Shown: positions 26,920 through 36,426, numbered from the stretch's first letter. The stretch: DNA of 64,000 nt from Desulfallas thermosapovorans DSM 6562 (GCF_008124625.1 NZ_VNHM01000003.1:62001-126000), one strand, 5' to 3'. Program-made: numbers and translations. The notes: generated from the letters alone by a model not told the origin.

Positions 26920-27264
26920 TTAAAAATAATCAGATAATATTGCATAAATTTTTCCTGCCGCCTGAAAATTATCCAGGGGTGTGGTAAACAAAGGGATGCA
27001 TTCCCGCTCCGCGGTTTCCAAGGTATCCGGGTCCGGTGTGCGGCCACCGGTAATGATGATACCGCTGAGCTTAACCAGGGCGGCCACCGCCACAATGTTA
27101 CGGTGGCGATGGATGGTGATCCAAAGATCGCCGGGGTTGGCGTGGGCTAGCACGTCACTTAACAGGTCTCCGCAATAGGCGCTCCGGATGGGACGCTTGA
27201 GGGCACGGGGCTTAGTCCGTAGCGTCAGCTGCAACCGGTCCATTATCTCTGCCCACAGGTTCAT
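26920..27264 (-). CDS. DRTGG domain protein, first gene of the hydrogenase operon
   Basis: The 114-residue single-domain protein has a DRTGG-like fold: GDLLSDVLAHANPGDLWITI and KLSGIIITGGRTPDPDTL are the typical blocks. DRTGG domains occur alone or with CBS and HPr-kinase-type proteins and may sense ligands or nucleotides. Stand-alone copies are frequent beside HydABC and HATPase genes in clostridia. The ATG follows AAGGAGG. It is 257 bp upstream of hydC, so hydC may also have its own promoter. Confidence 0.8.
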   Translation of the reverse strand: MNLWAEIMDRLQLTLRTKPRALKRPIRSAYCGDLLSDVLAHANPGDLWITIHRHRNIVAVAALVKLSGIIITGGRTPDPDTLETAERECIPLFTTPLDNFQAAGKIYAILSDYF

Positions 27265-27444
27265 GGTTTCGCGCCCTCCTTGCCGCTGTCATAAATAATT
27301 TTTATTAAAATAACCACCCGTTGATAAGTAAATATTATAAATATTGATAAAAATTTGTTATAATTATCTTAATAAATATCCAATTGAAAATCAATAATTT
27401 TCATACATGTGAAAAAAAATAATTTAATTCCGGCGGCAGGCGTC

Positions 27445-27481
27445 AAATAAACCCCACCTTTCGCGATAGGTGGGTTTATTT
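27445..27481. terminator. Bidirectional terminator-like hairpin
   Basis: AAATAAACCCCACCT (27445-27459) pairs with AGGTGGGTTTATTT (27468-27481) with one bulged C, followed by TGTCTTTT. The same stem core occurs in the larger inverted repeat at 36746-36799. The AT-rich stretch 27290-27420 before it probably contains the hydrogenase operon promoter; I could not fix its boxes. Confidence 0.65.
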
Positions 27482-27510
27482 GTCTTTTACAATTGTTTAA
27501 GCAAGAAAGC

Positions 27511-27642
27511 ATGGAGCGGGGAATAGAAGTAGGTGAGAAAAAAATAATCCTTACGAAGACTATAATAAAGTTTTTGGTGAAGAAATTTGGTTTTGTACCG
27601 AAGGATTTTAAGCAAGGAATAGCAAAACTAGATGTACGGTAG
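27511..27642 (+). pseudogene. Rpn/PD-(D/E)XK nuclease-type C-terminal remnant
   Basis: A 43-residue frame, MERGIEVGEKKIILTKTIIK, then FLVKKFGFVPKDFKQGI, resembles the C-terminal ERGIEKG...LLKKRFG.VPED tail of Rpn-type (transposase_31) recombination-promoting nucleases. The catalytic N-terminal domain is absent. The frame stays open upstream for a few codons (LFKQES), as expected for a truncated gene. Confidence 0.5.
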
Positions 27643-27691
27643 GCTTTGCGACAGCCCCGAAAAGCAAATTAGCTTTAGGGCTTGAGTTTAA

Positions 27692-28829
27692 TTAATTTAC
27701 AACTATTTCAAAAGATGGTATTAAGTCGTTATAATGTTGATATCCTATTAATCCATTGTGTTGTAACCTTCCTAAAAGTATAAATGGGGCTATACCAATC
27801 CCAAGGGAATAATTTATTATCTGCCTTTTATCCCTATAATTGTATTTATCAATAAAAACTCTATACTGCTCTTCCGAAATTAAATAATTACTAGCTAAAT
27901 CGTCGGCCTCATTTTCATAACTAATGTGGATCCTATTGTCCGAGTGATTAATTAAATGTGCCAGTTCGTGGAAGAAGGTAAACCAAAATACATCTGCCCG
28001 TTTTCCTTTCACACTTAACGCAAGTATCGCCTTGTTCTTTCTCCATATTGTTGCCCCGCATATATAAGTTCTTGGGAGATAAGGAACTAAAACCAAGGCA
28101 ACACCACATTCGGCACATAGTCTTTTCATTTCTGGATAAAATTCAGCCGGGTTCTTCAATGTCAATTTTCTAAAAGTCGGCACATAGTCTTTTCATTTCT
28201 GGATAAAATTCAGCCGGGTTCTTCAATGTCAATTTTCTAAAAGTAGGAATAAGATTTTCTAGCTTTCTTTTATTGTATTTATCCACTTCCACCTTTAGCC
28301 CTTCCAATTCTGCCTTTCTAAGCCAAGCCAATATCCCATAGTCAGATGTTTCCCTTACCTGTTTGTGTATTCTAAAAGCCACGTCATATGAGTTTTTTAT
28401 GGAAGAAAGCTCGGCAACACCAAAAAAACTTCTGCAATTAAGAACTCTCTCTATCCTATTCCTAGTTGCCTTTACCCATTTAAATTCACTCATTTCTTTG
28501 TATGGTATCTTCTTTAAAATTTCCAAATCTAACTCTAATTTTATTTCCTCTTGCTCTTCTAATCTAGCTTTATTTAATTGATAATTAGTCTCCAAATTCA
28601 TCCAAAATTGGGCACTAGGTCCTATAACCCTTTCTAATTTCAAAGCTGTTTCATAGGTAATGGGAGCATTACCATTAATAATGTTGCTTAGATGTTTTGG
28701 TGTTATATCTAACCTGGCAGCTAATTCCCTTTGACTCATTCCTAAAAAGATCATATTTTCTTTGATTGTCTCCCCTGGAGGAATTGCAACGCTTGGCATA
28801 AATTGAGCATTATCTTTTTTGTTTACCAT
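27692..28829 (-). pseudogene. HigA-type antitoxin with ImmA/IrrE peptidase domain, split by a tandem duplication
   Basis: Frame one (28829-28170) encodes an XRE helix-turn-helix of the HigA kind (IPPGETIKENMIFLGMSQRE, LSNIINGNAPIT) and a linker. Frame two (28183-27692) encodes an ImmA/IrrE metallopeptidase domain with zinc motif FFHELAHLINH. Both contain PTFRKLTLKNPAEFYPEMKR because 67 bp are duplicated exactly (28111-28244). Sixty-seven is not a multiple of three, so the second copy shifts the frame. Deleting one copy gives a single protein of about 356 residues. Reconstructed, it is a HigA-like antitoxin fused to a peptidase, next to HigB. As it stands, the helix-turn-helix part is made with a short foreign tail and the peptidase may be made from GTG 28183. 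Confidence 0.85.
28111..28244. repeat. Exact 67-bp tandem duplication
   Basis: Copies 28111-28177 and 28178-28244 are identical base for base (both begin CGGCACATAGTC and end TCTAAAAGT). It disrupts the antitoxin-peptidase gene. Such tandem repeats can collapse by slippage or recombination, so the event may be recent and reversible. Confidence 0.97.
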
Positions 28830-29067
28830 GGTAATCCGTCACCTCCTCAATCCTTATAATATCAATACTTTCCAAGTCATAAATGTCAACACCATCCCGC
28901 AAAATCGGTTTAAAGACAAGCCTAAAAGGGTGTACTAAATCCACCGCATATTCATCTGGGAAGTTGGCAGCTTTTTCCACCCGATATGATATTATGTAGT
29001 GCATGATTTGACAGGCGTAAAGCCTCTCCCGCCTATAGAGGCGGGAGCCCTCTGATGGGTATTTCAC
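28810..29067 (-). CDS. HigB/RelE-type toxin with replaced N-terminus
   Basis: The C-terminal 55 residues match HigB-type mRNA interferases: YAVDLVHPFRLVFKPIL and IDIIRIEEVTDYHGKQKR are the conserved core and end. The N-terminal part (PSEGSRLYRRERLYAC) is read through a palindromic dispersed repeat (29002-29050) and is not toxin sequence, so the first helices are missing. The stop overlaps the antitoxin start by 20 bp, the normal order for higBA. The toxin is probably inactive, which would explain why the antitoxin could decay. Confidence 0.7.
   Translation of the reverse strand: MKYPSEGSRLYRRERLYACQIMHYIISYRVEKAANFPDEYAVDLVHPFRLVFKPILRDGVDIYDLESIDIIRIEEVTDYHGKQKR
29002..29050. repeat. Palindromic dispersed repeat, copy 1
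   Basis: CATGATTTGACAGGCGT is followed by the stem CTCCCGCC (29026-29033) / GGCGGGAG (29040-29047). A clearly related sequence occurs at 63238-63284. The hairpin and the TAGAGGCGGGA end resemble IS200/IS605-type termini, but no transposase is present. Confidence 0.6.
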
Positions 29068-29121
29068 TTCATTCCTCTATAATTCTCTCAATCTGTAAAC
29101 CATTCAAACTGCACCCACCCT

Positions 29122-32100
29122 TCACTCTTCTTCAAATCCATGCACCCTAAACTTCAGCGTGCGACAATTTTCCGTCACGGTTCTCACCACATCATCAGGT
29201 GCCCCGTCGGGAATGGTGGCCGCAATATCCAGGGTTATTTCCACACTGGCGCCCATGAGCGAGGTTAAATGGGCGATTACTTCCTGGGCAATGGTGCCGG
29301 CGTCCCGTCCCACCCTGGTACTATCCAGGGTCACGCTGCCGTAAAAGCGCTTGGGCCTGGCAGGGGATTCCTGACCGGTATCCTTCCCTTCATTCAATTC
29401 GCCATCCGGCTCGCCACCAATTCCCGGGCGTTTCGATTCTTCTACACCATCTTTACCATCATCCGGTCTTATAGTATAGCCGGGGCCACCCCGGGCTTTT
29501 TCCGCGGCCTGCTCCCGCTGCCTTTTTTCCTCCTCAATTTGTTTCAAAGCCACTTCGGGTTTTACCAGCAAACTGATACTATCCAGGTATAACTGCCCGG
29601 TGGGCAACACCTGGCCTATCTTCAAGCCCTGGTATCTTCCATCACCAGTTATGTTGGCGGCATAAGCAAAATATTCCAGGCCGCAGATACCCTCGTTGAT
29701 GGCCTGCATCAACACAGTTTCATCCTTCAGCCGGGGCAAATAACAATACGTGGTCAAATAACCCCATAAATTCTTGATGTTAATGTGGGGGGTTTCTTTC
29801 CACAACCACCGGTCCAGCTCCATTCTCAGCAGCGCCGGAGACCATTTGGTAATCAGGTGCTGGGTACTGAGCAGCTTTTTGTTGGCCCGCAGCACCATGT
29901 TTTCACCGCCGCCGGTTATGCGTGAAGTTTCCCATTCAATGGGACCGGTTCCCTCCTGGACGGGTACCAGTAAATAAGCGTAGGCTTCCTGGATTATGGC
30001 ATCCACTGTTTCACTGGTTCTCTTGACGTTGGATACCACCTGCCTGGTTTGAAAGGCATCCAGGTTTAATTCTTCCTTTTCTTTATCAATGGACTTCCAG
30101 GCCAGGTATTGCCTGGCTGCCCGTTCCAGTTCCGGCACCCTGTTTTTATCGGTGGCCACAAACACCAGGGTATTGCGGTACTGGCGGGGGCCTGAGCCCC
30201 TGCTCTCCAAAATTTCCCTGGCCGCCCGCAGGGCCGGTGAATTATCATTGCCGGAGGAATGATAATGTTTATGGTCCAGGACCACCAGCCGGGTATATTG
30301 CTCATCCGCAACATCGGCGCTACTGCCCGGCGCCATGTGCACGCCGGCAAAATCACCTTTGTCCTTGATTTTCAACAGCCGCTTTTTAATCTCCTCATCA
30401 GCGTAATCAACCAGCTGTTCCGCCCGGTCCGCCGCCAGGCGATTGACACTGGGCCGGGTGTCAAACCAGAACCGGGTGTTGTCGCTGTACAGGTAAGTTA
30501 ACTGGTCCACCAGGCGGCGCAACGCATCCCCAAAGGTGGCTGTTGCTTCACCGGGCTGTACACAGCCCAGTTTTAACCGCACCTCCTCCAGCCCCCTGAC
30601 CCGCTGGGCGGCCACGGATGGAGCACTGCCGATAAAAACCGTGCGGGCTACCCGGCGGCAGGCGGAGTAACGGCCCATGTTGGGGTTTTCCCTGTCCAGG
30701 GCAAGGGGTCTTGATACGGGGCCATCAATATCGGCATCGATGACAGCGGGCCATCCATCAGGTAAATACCTGGTCATTTCATGCCGCACCGGCGGGCTGT
30801 CCAGGGGTATTGTGCCGGGCATGATCAAAAGGGATTTATCCTCCCGCTCCCACAACTGGTGGATGGCGGCAGCCATCAACCGCAGCACTCCCCGGGTACG
30901 CTGGAACCGCTCCAAAGTGGACCAGTCCTGGTATAACCGGTCGAACAACTCCGGGTGCACGGGATAGGCAATGACCATCCGGCGCTGGTAATCACTTTCA
31001 CTGCATTCCCGGGGGAATTCCTTTTGCTGCTCCCGGTACATTTTTATGAAGGTGTTAATGACCGCATCCCTGGCGGCATAATCAATGTTAGAGGTAAATA
31101 ACCGGCGCCGTACTATTTCAAAACTTTCCTCCATTGCTGCGGGCTTCCACACCGATTCCAGGCGGCCAAAGGTGTTCTGCAATCTTTCCAGGGCCGCCTG
31201 GCCACCTTCACCGCCAATTTCTATGTCTGAGGCCGGTATGCTGGTAACCACCATGGACTGCCGGGAACGCTTGGCCCCTTCGGTAAGGGCCTGGGCAAAG
31301 GTCATGTTGGCATCAAAACTACCGGCGCATAAACCACTGACACCATAAATATTACGGGCAAAGGCCACCCATTCGTCAATCAATACCAGGGCAGGGCCAT
31401 ATGTATCCAGTAACTGCTTAATAACCCCGGAACCGGGCGAAACCCCCTGCCTGTCCTCCCTGGCCACGATGGCATAGGCTTTCGGCCCGCCAAGCTGATA
31501 AGCTATCTCCCCCCACAATGTATTAACCAGTGTACCGTCGGGTTTTTGCCGCGGCTGGGCCACGGAAAAGTCAGTGCCCACTATAACCGCCCGGTTGCAT
31601 ATGGGCACCTGGCTTAAACCAAGTTTGGTCAATATGGGTTCCAGGCCGGGGATTTGCCCGGGGGCGATCTGTCCCCCCACCAGGTGGTAAAGGGCCAGCA
31701 TGGAGTGGGTTTTACCGCCGCCAAAGGAGGTCTGTAACTGGACCACCGGATCCCCGCCCATTCCCGACAGGCGCTCAATGGCCATTTTCAATAAATGGGA
31801 CAAACCCTCGGTCAAATAAGTGCGCTTAAAGAATTCAGCCGGATCCTGGTATTCCATTTCAGCTTCGTTGTGTAACACCTGGGCCAAATCAGCGGCAAAT
31901 TCAGCCTGCTGGTACCGGCCAGAGGCCACATCGGGATGGGGGGTGATTACTTCACGCCAGGGCTTCAAACCGGGTATGGTGCCGGTTTGGATAACTTCCC
32001 GGGCACTCTTTTTTTTCGCTTTTTTGGCCTCGTCATCAAACCTTTGCCTCAATAAATCACGGCTGAGCTTTTTACTCAACAAAGCATATTCCGAGGATAC

Positions 32101-32490
32101 CGCTTCCAGCAGCCGGGTAATAGTGTCCAGAGCCCGGTATGCGTCATCGACGGTAAAGGGCTGCTGGTGCGCCCAGCGGTTGCGCACTTCTCTCAATTCA
32201 CTGACATAACTGCGCCCGGTATGCCCCAGCTTAACCTGGAAAACCTCGTTCCAGTTGTTCCACATCAACACCAGCAGCGCCTGAACATCCAGTTTGGCGT
32301 ATGCTTCATCGGCATCCTGACCTTCTCTTTTACTTTCCAACCCCACCGTACCGGTCAGTGATGTTTCGGAAACAATCTGCCACCACCGCCGGCCCCATTT
32401 TGCTTTAAGCTCCCTGGCTATGTAAGGACCAAGGCCCCTTCTCAATACTTCCAAACCTTTGCCGACCCGCTCAAGGTTGCTGTAAGACAT
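29122..32490 (-). CDS. DUF499 ATPase with N-terminal Swt1-type HEPN domain (Hma-like defence)
   Basis: The 1122-residue protein begins with a Swt1-type HEPN-like domain (residues about 1-145; EVRNRWAHQQPF carries the R-x4-H-like motif). It continues as a DUF499 ATPase with Walker A LQTSFGGGKTHSM (near 258), Walker B ALVLIDEWVAFARN (near 368) and a long C-terminal region ending in a beta-rich domain. DUF499 ATPases occur with DUF1156 methylases and SNF2-like helicases in defence islands, the Hma (helicase-methylase-ATPase) arrangement. It is full length, but its two partner genes are fused and truncated, so the system is probably inactive. ATP-driven loading or sensing of foreign DNA is inferred from the family. 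Confidence 0.85.
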   Translation of the reverse strand: MSYSNLERVGKGLEVLRRGLGPYIARELKAKWGRRWWQIVSETSLTGTVGLESKREGQDADEAYAKLDVQALLVLMWNNWNEVFQVKLGHTGRSYVSELREVRNRWAHQQPFTVDDAYRALDTITRLLEAVSSEYALLSKKLSRDLLRQRFDDEAKKAKKKSAREVIQTGTIPGLKPWREVITPHPDVASGRYQQAEFAADLAQVLHNEAEMEYQDPAEFFKRTYLTEGLSHLLKMAIERLSGMGGDPVVQLQTSFGGGKTHSMLALYHLVGGQIAPGQIPGLEPILTKLGLSQVPICNRAVIVGTDFSVAQPRQKPDGTLVNTLWGEIAYQLGGPKAYAIVAREDRQGVSPGSGVIKQLLDTYGPALVLIDEWVAFARNIYGVSGLCAGSFDANMTFAQALTEGAKRSRQSMVVTSIPASDIEIGGEGGQAALERLQNTFGRLESVWKPAAMEESFEIVRRRLFTSNIDYAARDAVINTFIKMYREQQKEFPRECSESDYQRRMVIAYPVHPELFDRLYQDWSTLERFQRTRGVLRLMAAAIHQLWEREDKSLLIMPGTIPLDSPPVRHEMTRYLPDGWPAVIDADIDGPVSRPLALDRENPNMGRYSACRRVARTVFIGSAPSVAAQRVRGLEEVRLKLGCVQPGEATATFGDALRRLVDQLTYLYSDNTRFWFDTRPSVNRLAADRAEQLVDYADEEIKKRLLKIKDKGDFAGVHMAPGSSADVADEQYTRLVVLDHKHYHSSGNDNSPALRAAREILESRGSGPRQYRNTLVFVATDKNRVPELERAARQYLAWKSIDKEKEELNLDAFQTRQVVSNVKRTSETVDAIIQEAYAYLLVPVQEGTGPIEWETSRITGGGENMVLRANKKLLSTQHLITKWSPALLRMELDRWLWKETPHINIKNLWGYLTTYCYLPRLKDETVLMQAINEGICGLEYFAYAANITGDGRYQGLKIGQVLPTGQLYLDSISLLVKPEVALKQIEEEKRQREQAAEKARGGPGYTIRPDDGKDGVEESKRPGIGGEPDGELNEGKDTGQESPARPKRFYGSVTLDSTRVGRDAGTIAQEVIAHLTSLMGASVEITLDIAATIPDGAPDDVVRTVTENCRTLKFRVHGFEEE

Positions 32491-32522
32491 AGAAAATCAC
32501 CACTTTTATTTATAAAAGTAAA

Positions 32523-33743
32523 CTAAAATAATTGCCCCTGCCGGGGAGCGCCGGGTATTTGCGCGGCCAGTTCCAACAAACCGGGCCAGGCCACCACCAG
32601 GGCGTTATAGGCCAAAGCTTCCCCGGACCAGCCGTTGCGCTCGCAAATGTTAAAGAGCCGGTAGGCCAGTTCCCGCACCGGTTCCGCCAAAACACCCAGT
32701 TCTTTGAGTAAACGGGCCGCCGCCTCTTCACCGGAACGCTCCAGCGTGATGATCATGTGCTGCACCGCTTCCCAAACCGTCAGGCGATTGTCCCGGGCGG
32801 GGTCCCAGTCGACGGGGTACTCCCGGCGGTCCAAAAGCCTTACCTTGCCGCCCCGGGCACTTAATATACCGGCCGCCACCAAACCTTCCACGCTGGTATT
32901 TTTGGCCTTGGAAAGGGTTTCTGCGTCCCCGAAGGAACCTTCCCGCATGCCGTATTGTTCAAACCAGGCCAGCGCCCAGCGGGTGTCGGCATCATACTCC
33001 CCCTCCTGCTCGGCCAGGTATTCATCCAGCACCTGGTTAATCAGGGCCAGGGCGGTGCGCACCCCCATGGGGGAGCCGTCGGCCTCCAGCACTTTACTGT
33101 AGGAGGAAAATATTGCCATACCCGGCCCGATGGCGGCCTGGGCCAAATCCACCGGGGCAATGCTGCTCCTTTGCAAGCTTTTTAAGGCCCTGGGTAATTG
33201 CCTCTGCAGGGCCGAAAGCAATTCCCGCCGGGTGGCCACCGGGGCCCCGGCCGGGCGCGGGCGGCAGACCAGCACGATGGACGAGGCCAGGGCGTTGGTA
33301 CCCGAAGCCACCGGGCGATTGGAGAGTTCGGTGCGCATGGGCCAGGTGCCGGTAATTTGAAAACCCGCCTCCACCAAACCGTTGAGCATGGTCTCCCAAC
33401 CCGTGGATACCACGCTTTGGTTGCCGCCACCCCCGGTCGAGGCACGTTCTGTTTCGGCCTGTTTGAAGGCATAATATACCGTCACCGGGTACGCCGGGTT
33501 GGCCTTTTCGCGCATTTGCCGGAATGTTTTCTGCAAACCCTGCTCAAAGTGTTCCCTGGCCTTATCCCTGCTGCCCCCGAAACGATAAGGCGTGGCCACC
33601 AGTTCTTCATATTTCGGGGTCAGCATGGTGCGGAACAACCCGGGGTAAATATCCTTTAATACCGGCCTGAGCCAGACATAAAAGAAATCCGCCAGGTCGG
33701 CATAGCCGATGTTGTCGTAATAGGGCGGGTCATTAAATCGGAT
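32523..33743 (-). pseudogene. DUF1156 DNA methylase, C-terminal part only
   Basis: The frame that ends at 32523 can be followed upstream to about 33743, where it reads FNDPPYYDNIGYADLADFFY: the DPPY motif IV of an adenine-type methyltransferase, followed by VWLRP. Downstream blocks include LTPKYEELVATPYRFGG and VVSTGWETMLNGLVEAGFQI, typical of DUF1156 proteins. About 400 residues remain; the N-terminal half with the AdoMet-binding motif is gone. Upstream of the DPPY motif the DNA belongs to the helicase gene in another frame. An ATG at 33638 would give a 371-residue fragment lacking DPPY. Confidence 0.85.
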
Positions 33744-34648
33744 GTATCCACCACATGGACACCGTCGCGGAATTTGCCCTCAAACCGGTCCCCGTCCAGA
33801 AGAGCCATAAACAACTGGAAATCTTCCTCTTTACCGTTGTGGGGAGTGGCCGTCAGCAATAAAAAGTGACGGGTCAAGGTGGACAGCAGCTTACCCAACC
33901 GGTAGCGCTTGGTGGCTTTAACCTCGCCCCCGAAAAAGGAGGCGCTCATTTTATGCGCTTCGTCCACAATAATCAAGTCCCAGCCGGTTTGTCGCAATTT
34001 TTCCTGCACATCGTCATTCCGGCTCAGGTAATCCAGGCGGCACAAAACCAGGTTTTTCTCTTGAAAGGGGTTCCCGCCGGGGCTTTCCTGGAATGTTTGT
34101 CTGGAGATAATGGCAAAGGACAGGTGAAACCGGCGGGCCAGTTCATCCTGCCATTGTTCCACCAGCCCGCCGGGGGCGCAAATAAGGCAGCGTTTCAAGT
34201 CTCCCCGGATAACCAGTTCCCGGATTAACAGGCCGGCCATGATGGTTTTGCCCGCCCCGGGGTCGTCCGCCAGCAAAAAACGCAGGGGCTGCCGGGATAA
34301 CATGGTATCGTAAACAGCGGTGATTTGGTGCGGCAGCGGCTCCACCTCGGAGGTATGGATAGCCAGCAGGGAATCGAAAAGGTGGGCCAGTCTTATGCGG
34401 TGGGCCTCGGAAGCCAGCCGGAACCTGGCCCCGTCCGCGTTCAATTGCCAGGTTTGCCCGGGAGAGACCAGTTCAAGCCCCGGTTCCCTGTCCCGGTACA
34501 GCAGTTCCTGGCCGGTCCGGCCGCGGTGATCTTTATATGTAATTTCCACCGCCGCGGTGCCGTACCAGCGGGCATCAATTATGGTAACGACGGTACCGGG
34601 TAAAATGCCCTTGACCAGTGTACCACGGGTCAAGTCCTCCAAACGCAT
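33656..34648 (-). pseudogene. SNF2-like helicase, N-terminal part only
   Basis: The first about 315 residues are a genuine DEAH/SNF2-type helicase: HQITAVYDTMLSRQPLRFLL, Walker A ADDPGAGKTIMAG (near 127), DEAH box IIVDEAHKM (near 226) and motif III LLTATPHNGKEED. At VVDTSDLM (about 33735) the sequence leaves the family and the rest (TRPITTTSAMPTW...) is the methylase coding sequence read in the wrong frame. The second RecA lobe and the C-terminus are missing, so translocation should be abolished. Confidence 0.88.
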
Positions 34649-34821
34649 AACGGCCTTAAACCTCCCTGCGCGGTTTTATGTATTATAAAGGTGATTTTTG
34701 TTAAACTATGTATCCCTTTGTACACTTATTACTTCGGATAAATATTAGAAAATCCTGCAAAATACTGACATTATTCAATATATGCATGCCAAGACAGCCG
34801 ATTGTATTTTTAATTAAACAC

Positions 34822-34860
34822 AAAATCCCTGCCAGGTTTTGAACACTGGCAGGGATTTTT
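34822..34860. terminator. Strong bidirectional terminator
   Basis: AAAATCCCTGCCAG (34822-34835) pairs perfectly with CTGGCAGGGATTTT (34846-34859). It stands in the 641-bp gap between the helicase fragment and the GalT-like gene, which otherwise contains a methyltransferase gene tail and AT-rich DNA. Confidence 0.8.
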
Positions 34861-34887
34861 GCTTTACCGGCAAACCAGTACAAGCAC

Positions 34888-35066
34888 TAAACAAAGTTGC
34901 CCAATGGGCGCGGAATAATTCTTATCTCTATATTTTATCGCGGGCTTTTACGTTTAGGTTTTGACAATTACGGCGCTGCCATGCAAATCGCAAAGGGGAA
35001 CAACAAAAATATTATTCTCCCTGCAATAACGGTCCACCGCCTTGCCTGCACCATAAAACTGTGCAT
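34888..35066 (-). pseudogene. Orphan 3' end of a TylF-like methyltransferase gene, copy a
   Basis: On the minus strand it encodes QFYGAGKAVDRYCRENNIF, then VVPLCDLHGSAVIVKT-stop (stop at 34954-34956). This is nearly identical to the last 35 residues of the methyltransferase encoded at 40646-41491, and similarity continues about 65 bp past the stop. The rest of the gene is absent. Confidence 0.85.
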
Positions 35067-35289
35067 TTTAAACCTTAAATCTTAACTGGCCGGGCAAAAC
35101 CCTCACCCCGTTTGGGCCTTACCACCGGGCCAATATTTAGATTAAATTATATCACAACGGAGTTTTTTCAAAAGCATTGGTGCCGCTTTACAGTGCTATA
35201 ATTTAATCAAGTTTAACAAAAACTATTTTACATTACCAATTTTGATGAATAATTCGCCTCTACAGGCGGTTTGATTAAGGAGTTGTCAC

Positions 35290-36426
35290 ATGCAGGTCTT
35301 CGAGTTACCCCGGATGGCGGAAAAACTCCCCGCCCGGGAAAAAAAGTTGTGGCAGAGGATTTATACCGTAGATGTTCTGGAAGGCAAACTCGAACTGGTT
35401 TCAGAGATGCGCAGCTGGGTGGAGAAAAAGTTCGGCAGCACATCCGAAGTGGAAAACCAGAAAATTGTCCGGGTGACCAATTTGGTCACCGGGGAAGGGG
35501 CGTTGTTCAACAACCTCCGGAGCAAACGCCCCGTGACTCGTTTTTCCGAACAAGAACTGGATGCGTTGGTTGAAGAACACCGGCGGGGTTGCCCCTTTTG
35601 CATACCGGAGGAGCGCACCCCGGGGGACAGTTTCGGGCGCATACGGGGGAAATATTGTATCACAGCAGCCAATCTGACTAAATATGACGGTTACCATAGT
35701 TTAATCATCCCCCGGGAACACCACCCGCTGAGGTTCAATGAAGACATGGTGGAGGATTATTTCCGGGTGGCGGCCCGGTGGTTCCGGGAGGTGCAGGCCT
35801 GTGCAGCGTCGAAAGGCGGTCATGACACGACGTTTTACCCCTTTTTGATGTGGAACTGCCTGTGGCCCGCCGGTTCTTCCGTGGTCCACGGGCATCTCCA
35901 GTTGACCGTAACCCCCCAACGTCATTATTCCAAGGTGGAACAGCTGCGGCAGTGCAGTCTCGAGTACGCCCGCCACTATGGCAATAATTACTTTCATGAT
36001 TTATATAACCTGTATAAAGCACTGGAACTGGGTTGGGCCGAAGGGGAAACCGGGCTAATGTCCATACTTACCCCCGTAAAGGAGAAAGAAGTTTGGATAT
36101 TACTGCCCCCGGGCCGGGCAACATTGGATAAACTGGGGCTGGTTGGCCGGGCGGTATGCCGGGTGTTGAACCGGCTCCAACAGCAGGCCGGCCTGCAAAG
36201 TTTCAACGTGGCTGTTTACCTTCCACCACTGGCGGGGGAAGCGGTAACCGCCGGCTGGCAAGGTTTCCCCGTAATGGCCCGCCTGGTGGACCGGGGTAAT
36301 GTGTTCAACCGCACCGCGGATTTCGGCGCCATGGAGTTGTTTGCCACCGGCGTGATCAGCTCCGACCCCTTTGCCGTGGCCGGGTTCATTCGATCTCGCC
36401 AACATGTTCACCGGAAAAATCTATGA
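35290..36426 (+). CDS. Galactose-1-phosphate uridylyltransferase-like (HIT superfamily) protein
   Basis: The 378-residue protein has the HIT-type nucleotidyl transfer motif VVHGHLQLTVTPQRHYS (near 199), with the two His of the active site. CPFCIPEERTPGD near 98 provides zinc-type Cys, and YDGYHSLIIPREHHPLRF near 130 the first half domain. It probably transfers a nucleotide between sugar phosphates or degrades a nucleotide sugar. The start has AAGGAG at 7 nt. The last residues (SRQHVHRKNL) run into a PIN gene fragment on the other strand, so the natural C-terminus may be cut. It is isolated between decayed genes. Confidence 0.75.
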   Translation: MQVFELPRMAEKLPAREKKLWQRIYTVDVLEGKLELVSEMRSWVEKKFGSTSEVENQKIVRVTNLVTGEGALFNNLRSKRPVTRFSEQELDALVEEHRRGCPFCIPEERTPGDSFGRIRGKYCITAANLTKYDGYHSLIIPREHHPLRFNEDMVEDYFRVAARWFREVQACAASKGGHDTTFYPFLMWNCLWPAGSSVVHGHLQLTVTPQRHYSKVEQLRQCSLEYARHYGNNYFHDLYNLYKALELGWAEGETGLMSILTPVKEKEVWILLPPGRATLDKLGLVGRAVCRVLNRLQQQAGLQSFNVAVYLPPLAGEAVTAGWQGFPVMARLVDRGNVFNRTADFGAMELFATGVISSDPFAVAGFIRSRQHVHRKNL

